DNA of 64,000 bases from Borrelia recurrentis A1 (GTDB lineage Bacteria > Spirochaetota > Spirochaetia > Borreliales > Borreliaceae): contig NC_011244.1 of the NCBI RefSeq assembly GCF_000019705.1, positions 558,001 to 622,000 of the forward strand. The letters run 5' to 3'. Positions 34,294 to 43,119 of this stretch are shown in pieces (position 1 is the stretch's first letter; each line of letters opens with the position of its first letter). A program made the translations under genes and the position numbers. The notes below the pieces were generated by a model. The model did no database searches and was not told the origin of the DNA. It was given only the letters and a program-made list of their open reading frames with translations.

Positions 34294-36015
34294 ATGACTT
34301 TATCGGGGAAAAGAATATCTAAAGGGATCGGTATTGGAGAAGCACTTTTTATTAAGAAAGATTTTGATAAATTAATTGATAAATCAAAAATTACTTCTTC
34401 ACAAGTTGATGGTGAGATAAAAAAATTTAATGATGCTAAGTTAAAGGCTATATCTGTTTTAAGAGACCTTACAAGAAAGGTTGTATCTCAACTTGGAGCT
34501 GATAAGGAAGGCATTTTTGAAGGACAGATGTTAATTATTGAAGATGATGAGCTTTCTGAGTCTGTTATAAATTTTATTAAGAATGAAAATTGTGGCGCTG
34601 CTTATGCTGTTTATCTGTCTTTTAAAGAATTGATAGCAAGTGTAGAAGAATATGCAGATGTTTATTTAAAAGAGAGAGCTTCTGATTTTAAAGACATTAG
34701 AAATAGACTTATTGCAAATATTTTAGATAAGGTAGTTGATCTTGCTGAGGTTAAGAGAGATGTGGTGTTAATTACTGAAGAATTAACACCTTCTGATACA
34801 ATGCAGGTTGATTTAAGTTATGTTAAGGGTTTTATCACCACGGTTGGTGGTGAAACTTCTCATGCTGCTATTTTAGCAAGAACAATGGGACTTCCGGCTC
34901 TTGTGATGTCACCTTTAGATATTGATAAAATTAAAGAAGGTGAGCAGTTGATAATTGATGGACTCTCTTCAATAATTATTAGTAGTCCTTCATCTAGTGA
35001 ACTTGATAAATATTCTCATAAGATACTAAAATATAATGAGCATGAGAAAGAGCTTTTTGAATTAAAAAATCAAGATGCAGTAACAAAAGATGGTATTAAA
35101 ATATTTCTAAAGGCTAATATTGGAACTCCAACAGATATTTTTTATGTTAATAAATATGGACTTGATGGCATAGGGCTTTTTAGGACAGAATTTTTGTATA
35201 TGGAGTCTTTAAAGCCTCCTACAGAAGATGAACAGTTTGAAGCTTATAAAAAAGTTGTTGAGAATATTGAAAAAAAGGGTGTTGTTACTATTCGTACTCT
35301 TGATATTGGAGGAGATAAAGAAATTCCATATTTTAATTTTCCAAAAGAAGAGAATCCTTTTCTAGGATATCGTGCTCTTAGAATGTATATGGATTATGAA
35401 AGTTTGATTCAAAGTCAATTTAATGCAATTTTTAGAGCTAGCCATTATGGCAAAATAAGGATTATGGTTCCTATGCTTGCTAGGTATGAAGAACTTGAGA
35501 TAATTAATTATTTTGTAGATAAAGCCAAGGAAAATTTAAAATCTAGGAACTTGCCTTTTGATGAAAATTTGGAAGTTGGATGTATGATAGAAGTTCCTTC
35601 TGCTGCTTTATTAGCATCTGAACTTGCTGATAAGTTGGATTTCTTTAGTATTGGTACTAATGATTTAACTCAGTATACTTTGGCTGTGGATAGGGGTAAT
35701 CAGAAAATATCAAATTTATATGATAAATATAATCCTGCTGTTTTAAAATTGATTAAGAATGTTTTTGATGCTGGTCATAGTGCTGGTATTGATGTTTCTG
35801 TTTGTGGTGAACTTGGAGGAGATGAAGCTGGAGCTTTAATTCTCATTGGACTTGGATTTAAATCTCTGAGTATGGTTCCTAGTGCTTCGCTTAGGATTAA
35901 GTATTTGCTTAGAAAATATACTATGTCTGATTTGAATGAGTTGGCAATTAAAGTTTTAAATAGCAAATCAGAATCAGAGACTTTAAAATTTTTAGATAAA
36001 TATATAGGAGATTAA
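34294..36015 (+). CDS. ptsI: PTS enzyme I (phosphoenolpyruvate-protein phosphotransferase)
   Basis: A 573-aa enzyme that takes phosphate from PEP and gives it to HPr. His190 in GGETSHAAILART is the phospho-histidine. The PEP-binding domain has GIGLFRTEFLYM, RTLDIGGDKEIPYF, MVPML, IGTNDLTQYTLAVDR and VSVCGELGGDE. Start: a GTG at 34279 is directly after ptsH and in frame, but GGAAGG at 34283-34288 sits inside that longer reading and correctly precedes ATG 34294. crr follows after three bases. Confidence 0.96.
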   Translation: MTLSGKRISKGIGIGEALFIKKDFDKLIDKSKITSSQVDGEIKKFNDAKLKAISVLRDLTRKVVSQLGADKEGIFEGQMLIIEDDELSESVINFIKNENCGAAYAVYLSFKELIASVEEYADVYLKERASDFKDIRNRLIANILDKVVDLAEVKRDVVLITEELTPSDTMQVDLSYVKGFITTVGGETSHAAILARTMGLPALVMSPLDIDKIKEGEQLIIDGLSSIIISSPSSSELDKYSHKILKYNEHEKELFELKNQDAVTKDGIKIFLKANIGTPTDIFYVNKYGLDGIGLFRTEFLYMESLKPPTEDEQFEAYKKVVENIEKKGVVTIRTLDIGGDKEIPYFNFPKEENPFLGYRALRMYMDYESLIQSQFNAIFRASHYGKIRIMVPMLARYEELEIINYFVDKAKENLKSRNLPFDENLEVGCMIEVPSAALLASELADKLDFFSIGTNDLTQYTLAVDRGNQKISNLYDKYNPAVLKLIKNVFDAGHSAGIDVSVCGELGGDEAGALILIGLGFKSLSMVPSASLRIKYLLRKYTMSDLNELAIKVLNSKSESETLKFLDKYIGD

Positions 36016-36018
36016 CTT

Positions 36019-36588
36019 ATGGGATTTTTAGGGTTTTTTAAAAAGGTGGCTACTTTAGATTTGATAGCACCTGTTAGTGGCAAGGTTGTTTCAATTGATA
36101 AGGTGCCAGATGAAGCTTTTGCTGAGAAAATAGTTGGTGATGGAATTGCAATTATGCCTACTGGAAATGAACTTGTTGCGCCTTGTGATGGGAATATTGG
36201 TAAGATTTTTAAGACTAATCATGCATTTAGTCTTGAAACCAAAGAGGGAATTGAAATTTTTGTGCATTTTGGTATTAATACTCTTAATTTAAATGGTAAG
36301 GGATTTACAAGAGTTGCTGAGGAAGGTATGAGTGTTAAGCAGGGTGATGTTATTATTAGACTTGATCTTGAGTATTTAAAAGCCCATGCAGAGTCAATAG
36401 TTACTCCTGTTGTTATTGCAAATTCTGATGAAGTTTCAAGCATTGAGTATGTGTTTGGCAAGCTTGATGATGATTCTGAATATGTTGTGTCTTCTACTAC
36501 TACTTTAACTGAAGATATTGAGACTAAAATATTACAAGCTAGTCCTGTTGAAGCGGGTAAAGATATAGTTCTTAGAGTTAAAAAGTAA
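36019..36588 (+). CDS. crr: PTS glucose-type EIIA component
   Basis: A 189-aa EIIA of the glucose class. It receives phosphate from HPr on His83 (FVHFGINTL), with the partner His68 (NHAFSLET) 15 residues before it, the usual pair. Other family parts are APVSGKVVSID and GDGIAIMPTGNELVAPCDG. It carries no fused membrane domain, so it serves separate EIIBC permeases coded elsewhere. The stop codon lies inside the 42-bp palindromic terminator shared with htpG. Confidence 0.96.
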   Translation: MGFLGFFKKVATLDLIAPVSGKVVSIDKVPDEAFAEKIVGDGIAIMPTGNELVAPCDGNIGKIFKTNHAFSLETKEGIEIFVHFGINTLNLNGKGFTRVAEEGMSVKQGDVIIRLDLEYLKAHAESIVTPVVIANSDEVSSIEYVFGKLDDDSEYVVSSTTTLTEDIETKILQASPVEAGKDIVLRVKK

Positions 36589-36622
36589 GTTCGCATACTC
36601 ATGAGTATGCGAACTTACTTTT
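36581..36622. terminator. 42-bp perfect palindrome, bidirectional terminator between crr and htpG
   Basis: Bases 36581-36622 equal their own reverse complement over all 42 positions, centred between 36601 and 36602, starting AAAAGTAAGTTCGCATACTC. Each end is an A or T run, so a hairpin followed by U's forms on transcripts from either side. It ends the crr transcript rightward and the htpG transcript leftward. Confidence 0.92.
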
Positions 36623-36624
36623 AT

Positions 36625-38472
36625 TTATATATTTTTTTCTAATATTTCATTTATTATGTTTATAAATTGATTTGGGTTTTTGCTTGGCAGTCCTGAAGTT
36701 ATTATTGCTTCTTCAAGAAGAATGATGCTTATTTTTTCTAAGGTTGTATCATCTAAATTTTTTAAATTTTGAATAATTTTGTTGTTTGGATTAAGTTCAA
36801 GAATGGGTTTTGTTTCTTTAACTTCTTGTCCCATTGATAGCATGATTTTTTGCATTTGATAAGTAGGATCAGTGCTGTCAATTATTATTGCTGATGGTTC
36901 TTGTACGAGGGTTGCTGATAATGAAACATCTTTAACATGATCTTTTAATATTTCTTTTATTTTAGACAGTATGTCTTGAAATTCTTCTTCTATTTTTTTG
37001 AAATTTTGATCTTTTAATTCATCACTTGTTTCATTTTTATTTATTGCTTTTAATTTAATGCCCTCATATTCTGTTATAAAATTTAAAATAGCTTCGTCAA
37101 TCTCATCATCCATAATGAGAGTTTCATATCCTCTATCTTTATAAGCATTTACAATAGGGTTGATTTTAAGAATATTTTCTTTGCCTCCAGTGATGTAATA
37201 TATGCTTTTTTGTTCTGCAGGCATTCTATCTTTATATTCTTTTAGTGATACAAATCCATTTACATTAGAAGATTTGAATCTAATTAGAGATATTAGCTTA
37301 TTTCTATTATCAAAATCGGAATAAACTCCTTCTTTTAAGCATCTTCCAAATTCTTTAGAAAATTCATTGAATTTAGTGGGGTCGTTTTCACTTAATTTTT
37401 CAAGTTCGCTAAGTATTTTTTTTACAGAAGATGCCTTTATTTTGGCTAATGTTTTATTTTGTTGTAAAATTTCTCTACTTACATTTAGGGGTAAGTCTTG
37501 GCAATCTATTATTCCTTTTATAAATCTTAGGTAATTTGGAAGTAAGCTGTCAGCAGAATCTGAAATAAAAATTCTATTTATAAATAATTTTACCCCAGGT
37601 TTAGTATTTGGATAATATAGGTCATAGGAAGCTTTACTTGGAACGTAGAAAAGATTTGTGTATTCAATACTTCCCTCGGCTTTTGTATGAATATGAATTA
37701 ATGGATTTTCATAATCAAAAGCTAAATTTTTATAAAATTCATTATATTCTTCATTAGAGATTTCATTTTTATTTTTTGTCCAAATAGCTGTTGTATCATT
37801 TAATTTATCTTCTTTCTCTTCAAATCCTTCTTGTTTGCCATCCTTCATTATAGGTTCTCTATATTTAATAAAAATAGGATAGCTTATATGATTTGAGTAT
37901 TTTTTTATAATTTCTTGAATTTTCCATTTGTTAGCATATTCGGTTCCCTCTTTATTAAGGTGAAGTATTATTTCAGTTCCATTCTCATCTTTATTTGTTT
38001 CATTGATTTCATATCCTGTTTTTCCATCACTAGACCAAATATATGCAATATTATCTAGAGCTTTTTTTGTTATAACTTCAACTTTGTTTGCTACAATAAA
38101 AGCACTGTAAAAACCAACACCAAATTGTCCAATTAGGCTTGAAGCTTTTTTTTCATCTTTTTTTAAGTTGTTCATAAATTCTTTAGTGCCTGATTTTGCA
38201 ATTGTTCCGAGGTGACTAATTAAATCCTCTCTATTCATTCCAATTCCATTATCTTTTATTGTGATGGATTTTTCATCAAAATTTATATCTATTCGAGGAT
38301 CTAATTTTATGTCTTTAAATTTTTCATCTGTGATGTTTAAAAATTTAAGTTTATCAATGGCATCAGAAGCATTTGATATTAATTCTCTTAAAAATATTTC
38401 TTTATGTGAGTAAAGAGAATGTATGATTAAATAAAGTAAATCATTGACTTCTGTATCAAATTGTTTTTTCAT
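36625..38472 (-). CDS. htpG: HSP90-family chaperone HtpG
   Basis: A 615-aa ATP-driven chaperone. The GHKL ATP site is complete: ELISNASDAIDKLKF, IKDNGIGMN, then GQFGVGFYSAF and the Thr-containing GTEIILHL. The middle and C-terminal dimerisation domains are of normal length and there is no organelle-type linker. The start has AGGAGA before the ATG. No CIRCE repeat is visible upstream. Transcription runs leftward into the shared palindrome at 36581-36622. Confidence 0.96.
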   Translation of the reverse strand: MKKQFDTEVNDLLYLIIHSLYSHKEIFLRELISNASDAIDKLKFLNITDEKFKDIKLDPRIDINFDEKSITIKDNGIGMNREDLISHLGTIAKSGTKEFMNNLKKDEKKASSLIGQFGVGFYSAFIVANKVEVITKKALDNIAYIWSSDGKTGYEINETNKDENGTEIILHLNKEGTEYANKWKIQEIIKKYSNHISYPIFIKYREPIMKDGKQEGFEEKEDKLNDTTAIWTKNKNEISNEEYNEFYKNLAFDYENPLIHIHTKAEGSIEYTNLFYVPSKASYDLYYPNTKPGVKLFINRIFISDSADSLLPNYLRFIKGIIDCQDLPLNVSREILQQNKTLAKIKASSVKKILSELEKLSENDPTKFNEFSKEFGRCLKEGVYSDFDNRNKLISLIRFKSSNVNGFVSLKEYKDRMPAEQKSIYYITGGKENILKINPIVNAYKDRGYETLIMDDEIDEAILNFITEYEGIKLKAINKNETSDELKDQNFKKIEEEFQDILSKIKEILKDHVKDVSLSATLVQEPSAIIIDSTDPTYQMQKIMLSMGQEVKETKPILELNPNNKIIQNLKNLDDTTLEKISIILLEEAIITSGLPSKNPNQFINIINEILEKNI

Positions 38473-38586
38473 AGAATTCTCCTATCTTGTATTCGTTTAA
38501 TCTTTACTTTTTTTATAATATAACATAATCTAAAAATAATGAATAAATAATTTTTCTATGAAAAAAATACGATAGGGGATAATGCA

Positions 38587-39981
38587 ATGGATATTGGTAT
38601 TTATGGATTAGGAGTTATGGGTAGTAATTTGGCATTAAACATTGCTGATAATGGTTTTAATGTTTATGTTTATAATAGGGATAATGAAAAAACAGAAGTT
38701 TTTCTTGCAAATAATTCTCATAAAAAAATTAGTGGTGTAAGCGATATTGAGACTTTTATTAGAAGTTTAAAAAAACCCAGAAAGATTATTTTGATGGTAT
38801 CAAATTCGGCTGTTGATGAAGTTATTGAGCAAATTTTACCTTTTGTTGAAAAATTCGATATTATTATTGATGGTGGTAATTCTTATTATAAAGATACTAT
38901 AAGAAGAGAGCAAGAATTATCTTCTAGGGATATTTATTTTGTTGGGCTTGGAATTTCAGGTGGTGAGAGAGGCGCAAGATTTGGAGCTTCGTTTATGTAT
39001 GGAGGTAATAAAAAAGCTTATGAATTAATAGAACCTATTTTAAATAAAATAGCTGCTAAGACTAATGAGGGGGATGTTTGTTCTGCTTATTTGGGTAAAG
39101 ATGGAGTTGGGCATTATGTAAAGATGGTTCATAATGGAATTGAATATGCCGATATGCAACTTATTGGTGAAGCATATTTTTTTATGAAGAGGGCTTTTAA
39201 TTTAGATAATTTGAGAATTGCTGAAGTATTTGATAAGTGGTCAGAAGGTGAACTATCTAGTTATTTGATAGAAATAACATCTAAAATTTTAAAATATAAA
39301 GAGAATAATGAATATTTAATTGATAAAATTTTAGATGTTGCAAATCAAAAAGGTACTGGAAAGTGGGTATCAATTGAAGCTTTGCATTTAAATGTACCAG
39401 CAAATTTGATTTTTGAATCTATGTTTGCAAGGTTTTTGTCAATATTAAAACATGAACGAGTAATTGCTAGTGATATCCTTAAAATGGATGTGGACTTTGT
39501 TGAATTTGATCTGAGTGATTGGATTTTAGATCTCTATTATTCTCTTTTAGTTGCTAAAATATTAGCTTATTCTCAAGGATTTATGATTCTTAAGAATGCA
39601 TCAGCTAATTATCTTTGGGATTTGAATTTAGGAAAAATTTCTTTAATTTGGAGAGAAGGTTGTATTATTAAGAGTGTTTTTTTAGATAAAATTAAGTTAG
39701 CTTACGATAAAAATCCACATCTTATTAATTTGCTTTTTGATGATTATTTTTTAGATATAATAAAGAATCATCATAAATCTTTAAGGCGTATAGTTTCAAA
39801 GGCCAGTGAAATTGGGATACCATTGCCAGCATTTTATGCAAGTCTTTCTTTTCTAGACTCTTATTCTACTAATTATTTGCCAGCAAATTTAATTCAGGCC
39901 CAGAGAGATTTTTTTGGTGCACACAGCTTTGAGAGAATAGATTCAAATAGGGGTGAATTTTTTCATAGTAGTTGGGAATAA
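38587..39981 (+). CDS. gnd: 6-phosphogluconate dehydrogenase, decarboxylating
   Basis: A 464-aa NADP enzyme of the oxidative pentose phosphate pathway, giving ribulose 5-phosphate, CO2 and NADPH. The Rossmann start is GIYGLGVMGSNLALN, then DGGNSYYKDT, GISGGERGARFGASFMYGG (substrate loop), and GHYVKMVHNGIEYADMQ with the catalytic Lys and Asn. The C-terminal tail FFGAHSFERID ... FFHSSW matches the family. It follows divergent htpG; an AGGGG site precedes the ATG. Confidence 0.96.
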   Translation: MDIGIYGLGVMGSNLALNIADNGFNVYVYNRDNEKTEVFLANNSHKKISGVSDIETFIRSLKKPRKIILMVSNSAVDEVIEQILPFVEKFDIIIDGGNSYYKDTIRREQELSSRDIYFVGLGISGGERGARFGASFMYGGNKKAYELIEPILNKIAAKTNEGDVCSAYLGKDGVGHYVKMVHNGIEYADMQLIGEAYFFMKRAFNLDNLRIAEVFDKWSEGELSSYLIEITSKILKYKENNEYLIDKILDVANQKGTGKWVSIEALHLNVPANLIFESMFARFLSILKHERVIASDILKMDVDFVEFDLSDWILDLYYSLLVAKILAYSQGFMILKNASANYLWDLNLGKISLIWREGCIIKSVFLDKIKLAYDKNPHLINLLFDDYFLDIIKNHHKSLRRIVSKASEIGIPLPAFYASLSFLDSYSTNYLPANLIQAQRDFFGAHSFERIDSNRGEFFHSSWE

Positions 39982-39995
39982 TTTAGGTTATGTAT

Positions 39996-40532
39996 TTAAA
40001 TATAATATTTAATGAACATTCCTCCTATGATATTTATTTTAAATCCTGAGTAAAGATAATGGTATGCGATAGATTGTGGATTTGATACAAATTCTATTGA
40101 AGGTGCCATTTTAAATCCAATTTCTATATTTTCTGTTATATCGTAAAAAATAGCTATTGGAATTCTAAATCCAAAACCCGCTTCCATGCTTTTAAAATTT
40201 GATTTGTTGGATGAGATGTGTATATTTCCTCCAATTCCTGTTCCGATAGATAGTTTTTCTATTAATGATATTGTAAATATTAAATCAATGGCTGAGAGTA
40301 CAAATACATTAAAATCATATTTTTTAGATTTGAGTATACTTTGTGGTAATTTAATCCCATTAGTTCCTCCATAGCCTATTTCAATATCAATAAATGGAAA
40401 TGACATAATATAATTAAATATTGGATTTCCAATACTTCCACCAAATCCTATTTTTCTATCTAAATATGAACTTTTACCAAATGAATTGATCCACATACTT
40501 GATGTTAGTATTATTATCATTATTTTTTGCAT
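39996..40532 (-). CDS. small secreted protein, Borrelia paralogue family (DUF3996-like), copy 1
   Basis: A 178-aa protein with signal peptide (IMIIILTSSMWINSFG). The mature part has glycine- and aromatic-rich strands (KIGFGGSIGNPIFNYIMSFP, IEIGYGGTNGI, GFGFRIPIAIFYDI, SGFKINIIGGMFIKYYI), a beta-barrel-like pattern. Less similar to the next two copies than they are to each other, but of the same size and plan, with G-x-G-I/F-x-I-P strands. The order and position match small Borrelia-specific proteins of the DUF3996 type. Location probably periplasmic or outer membrane; function unknown. Confidence 0.65.
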   Translation of the reverse strand: MQKIMIIILTSSMWINSFGKSSYLDRKIGFGGSIGNPIFNYIMSFPFIDIEIGYGGTNGIKLPQSILKSKKYDFNVFVLSAIDLIFTISLIEKLSIGTGIGGNIHISSNKSNFKSMEAGFGFRIPIAIFYDITENIEIGFKMAPSIEFVSNPQSIAYHYLYSGFKINIIGGMFIKYYI

Positions 40533-40655
40533 GATGTCCCCAACAATTCATGTTTTTATCTCATTATATTTTATTTTTAATGATTAATAAATTTTATATA
40601 CAAATCTTCTTAGTTGAATTTTTTGATGATTAATGTTAATGATATTTTGTATTTT

Positions 40656-41174
40656 TTATGCAACCCAAAGTTTTATACCAAGTCCAGCAAATACTTCCCA
40701 TTTGTGTTTTGGATAATCATGTCCTATTCCCCATATTTTTATTCCTGGTCCTACTTTTAAAAACAAATCAAAATGTCTTTTAAGAATTGGTAAAATTAAG
40801 GATAGCGAAATTTTAATGCCTATATTTGTTGAATTATATATTTCATGTGTTTTTTGCCATTTAGATATCCACCATAATCCATAAATTCCTATTCCAAGTG
40901 ATGTATTTATGGGTTTAGGTTTATTAAATGAATTTGATGAGAATATATTGAATTCTATAGATGCAAATAATGTATTAAAGTTTTGGAATAGATTTTTGAG
41001 TCCATTGTAAATTCCAAATTCTATTTCAATGTTTTTTGCTAAATTAAGTTGTATTGCATTTGGAAATGGTCCTAGTATTCCAATTCCAAAATAACCTTTG
41101 TTTTTTGTATATTCATCTTTTGCTGTGCTATTAAAATAATTTATTAATATAAAAATAAAAATTGTTTTTTTCAT
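40656..41174 (-). CDS. small secreted protein, DUF3996-like, copy 2
   Basis: A 172-aa protein with signal peptide (TIFIFILINYFNSTA). It lines up along its whole length with the copy at 41389: FGIGILGPFPNAIQLNL with FGIGILLPFPIALELNI, EIEFGIYNGLKNLFQNF with DIDLGIYNGANNLFQNW, FDLFLKVGPGIKIW with FDVFLKVAPGLGINIW, and EVFAGLGIKLWVA with EIFAALGIRYWFT. A separate promoter lies upstream at 41242-41270, so each copy may be controlled on its own. Confidence 0.75.
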   Translation of the reverse strand: MKKTIFIFILINYFNSTAKDEYTKNKGYFGIGILGPFPNAIQLNLAKNIEIEFGIYNGLKNLFQNFNTLFASIEFNIFSSNSFNKPKPINTSLGIGIYGLWWISKWQKTHEIYNSTNIGIKISLSLILPILKRHFDLFLKVGPGIKIWGIGHDYPKHKWEVFAGLGIKLWVA

Positions 41175-41241
41175 TTGATAATGAATCCTCTCATTTTAAG
41201 TGTATGTTTAATTTTTGAAAATAACGTAATCAATATTAGTT

Positions 41242-41270
41242 ATTATTTTGTATAAAATTTATATTGTCAA
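41242..41270 (-). promoter_or_regulatory. promoter for DUF3996-like copy 2
   Basis: TTGACA (41265-41270), a 17-base spacer and AATAAT (41242-41247) on the minus strand, about 65 bases before the ATG at 41174. Confidence 0.6.
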
Positions 41271-41350
41271 ATTTTAAATAAGATTGTATTGTAGCAGTTT
41301 ACTTATTTAGTGTAAATTGTATTATCATTGTATTGTATTGATTGTTTTAT

Positions 41351-41385
41351 TTATAAAGAGAAGTAATTGATACTTCTCTTTATAA
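41351..41385 (-). terminator. hairpin terminator after DUF3996-like copy 3
   Basis: A 15-bp perfect inverted repeat, TTATAAAGAGAAGTA (41351-41365) with its complement at 41371-41385 and a 5-base loop. It begins four bases after the stop of the gene at 41389-41898 and separates it from copy 2. Confidence 0.75.
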
Positions 41386-41388
41386 ATT

Positions 41389-41898
41389 TTATGTAAACCA
41401 ATACCTAATACCAAGAGCAGCAAATATTTCCCATCTAAATCCAGCTCCTCCATTCCAAATATTAATTCCAAGACCAGGTGCTACTTTTAAAAATACGTCA
41501 AATTTTTTTATAAATATTGCAAGATTTAATATTAGTGGCAATCTGGCTCCTATGCTTATTGGACCACTATTTGTGTGTGTATGATTCCATCTGGCGAACC
41601 ATATTGTTCCATATCCGCCACCACCAATCGAAAAGTTAAGCATTTGATTTAATTCTTTAAAAGTGTGCATATAAAATATGTAGTCTATTGCAAGAAATAA
41701 AGTTTGCCAATTTTGAAAAAGATTGTTTGCTCCATTATAAATTCCTAAGTCTATGTCAAAGTTTTCAATGTTTAATTCTAATGCAATTGGAAATGGTAAT
41801 AAAATTCCTATTCCAAAATTACTTCTTGCTGTTGAATTAGCAAAAGCAGATGTTGACAATAATAACAGTATTAAGATAAATATATTTTTTTGTTTCAT
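41389..41898 (-). CDS. small secreted protein, DUF3996-like, copy 3
   Basis: A 169-aa protein with signal peptide (IFILILLLLSTSAFA, cleavage before NSTAR). A close paralogue of copy 2, with the same strand order and length. The AAGGAG SD lies seven bases before the ATG. The gene is bounded by its own hairpin terminator (41351-41385), so it is a single-gene transcript. Confidence 0.75.
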   Translation of the reverse strand: MKQKNIFILILLLLSTSAFANSTARSNFGIGILLPFPIALELNIENFDIDLGIYNGANNLFQNWQTLFLAIDYIFYMHTFKELNQMLNFSIGGGGYGTIWFARWNHTHTNSGPISIGARLPLILNLAIFIKKFDVFLKVAPGLGINIWNGGAGFRWEIFAALGIRYWFT

Positions 41899-42236
41899 GG
41901 GTTCTCCTTTAATAAAGATTTAATATAGAAATTTAATTCTGTATTGATATAATTCAATTTATTGTAATAAAGAAAATATATTTATTACATTCAGTGTAAA
42001 TTATTACGTGTTGTTATTTTTTTAATTATTGATTGGCATTTATATTTTTGTTTATATTTTGTAGGATAATTATATTAGGTTGTATTTTTGTTATGTGTAA
42101 TATTTGAACGTTTGATATTTGTTTAGTATTGAGGTTTTTGATTTATAATTGATACATGACTGGTGTTTTTAGGTACATAAATTTAAATAAAACCTATGGA
42201 ATTTATTTTAGTTAGTTATATTATTAAGAGGCACTT
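41899..42236. other. divergent intergenic region before the chemotaxis operon
   Basis: A 338-base region without an ORF. It must hold the leftward promoter of DUF3996-like copy 3 and the rightward promoter of cheW. A perfect TATAAT is at 42144-42149 on the plus strand but lacks a good -35, and TTGAAC-17-TATTGA is an alternative. The cheW SD AAGAGG is at 42226-42231. Confidence 0.45.
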
Positions 42237-42770
42237 ATGGAATTAGAGGTAGATATGCAAGATACATTAAATCAGTATCTTCTATTTAGTTTAGATGAAC
42301 TTTATGCAATTGAGATTAAATATGTTGTTGAAGTATTGGAATATACTAAAATCTCAAAGATACCAAGAACTCCTGATTATATGGCAGGGATAATCAACAA
42401 TAGAGGAAAGATAGTGCCAATAATTGATATTAGAAAACAATTTGGCATGGAAGAGCGTAAGGTTAGCGATGATGAAGTTAAGAAAAAAGAAATTAATACT
42501 TCAAATATTATTATATTGACTTTAATATATGAAGGCGATGAGTTGAATCTTGGAATTTTAGTGGATCATGTTAAAGAGGTTCTTGAGTTGAGTTCATCTG
42601 ATATTGATGATGCTCCAAGGATTGGTGCGGGTTTCAATTCAAAATTTATATCTGGTATTGGTAAATGTAATGATAAATTTGTTGTTATTCTTGATGTAAA
42701 AAATTTGTTTAATATTAAAGAACTAGCTAGATTTAAAAATACTACAATAAATGATCCTGATGACGAGTAG
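42237..42770 (+). CDS. cheW: chemotaxis coupling protein CheW
   Basis: A 177-aa adaptor linking chemoreceptors to CheA. Family blocks: YLLFSLDELYAIEIKYVVEV, KIPRTPDYMAGIINNRGKIV, PIIDIRKQFG, LGILVDHVKEVLEL and FISGIGKCNDKFVVILDVKN. First gene of cheW-STAS-cheA-cheB-MCP-like-cheY, the same order known for the Borrelia cheW2/cheA1 cluster. AAGAGG lies five bases before the ATG. Confidence 0.93.
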   Translation: MELEVDMQDTLNQYLLFSLDELYAIEIKYVVEVLEYTKISKIPRTPDYMAGIINNRGKIVPIIDIRKQFGMEERKVSDDEVKKKEINTSNIIILTLIYEGDELNLGILVDHVKEVLELSSSDIDDAPRIGAGFNSKFISGIGKCNDKFVVILDVKNLFNIKELARFKNTTINDPDDE

Positions 42771-42784
42771 GAGCTTTGAGTTTT

Positions 42785-43096
42785 ATGATTTATAAACCAG
42801 AAGGGGAACTTATAGTAAATAATATTTTTAAAGTTAAAGAAGATCTGTTAAATATTCTGAAAAATATGAAAGAAAAAGAGACATTGGTGATTAATCTTGC
42901 AAATGTGGAAAAAATAGATATTACTTTTATACAAATTTTATATGCTTCTAATAAGTATGCCAAAGATAGGAATTTATTTATAAAGATAGAATATCCTTCT
43001 GATGAGGTTTTAAGTTTATTAATATATGGTGGATTTTTAATAGATATTGAGGATATTGATAACTTGGATTTGGGCCTTAGTTTAATTGAATTTTAA
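42785..43096 (+). CDS. STAS-domain (anti-anti-sigma-like) protein
   Basis: A 103-aa single STAS domain: strand GELIVNNIFKVKEDL, then LVINLANVEKIDITFIQIL, where the Asp-x-Thr of IDIT stands at the phosphoserine position of anti-sigma antagonists, and a final YGGFLIDIEDIDN. The Thr could be phosphorylated or the switch could be lost. I choose ATG 42785: TTG 42776 is in frame but only two bases after GGAG. Encoded between cheW and cheA, so it probably tunes this chemotaxis cluster rather than a sigma factor. Confidence 0.82.
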   Translation: MIYKPEGELIVNNIFKVKEDLLNILKNMKEKETLVINLANVEKIDITFIQILYASNKYAKDRNLFIKIEYPSDEVLSLLIYGGFLIDIEDIDNLDLGLSLIEF

Positions 43097-43119
43097 TTTT
43101 ATGTGTTTAAGGGCAATTT

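Noticed and set aside
36219-36602. A 127-codon antisense ORF opposite crr
   Set aside because: Ser/Val-rich composition typical of the antisense of a coding gene, no SD, and the sense gene is certain.
38473-38586. CIRCE heat-shock operator before htpG
   Set aside because: No TTAGCACTC-N9-GAGTGCTAA-like repeat is present; only AT-rich promoter-like strings.
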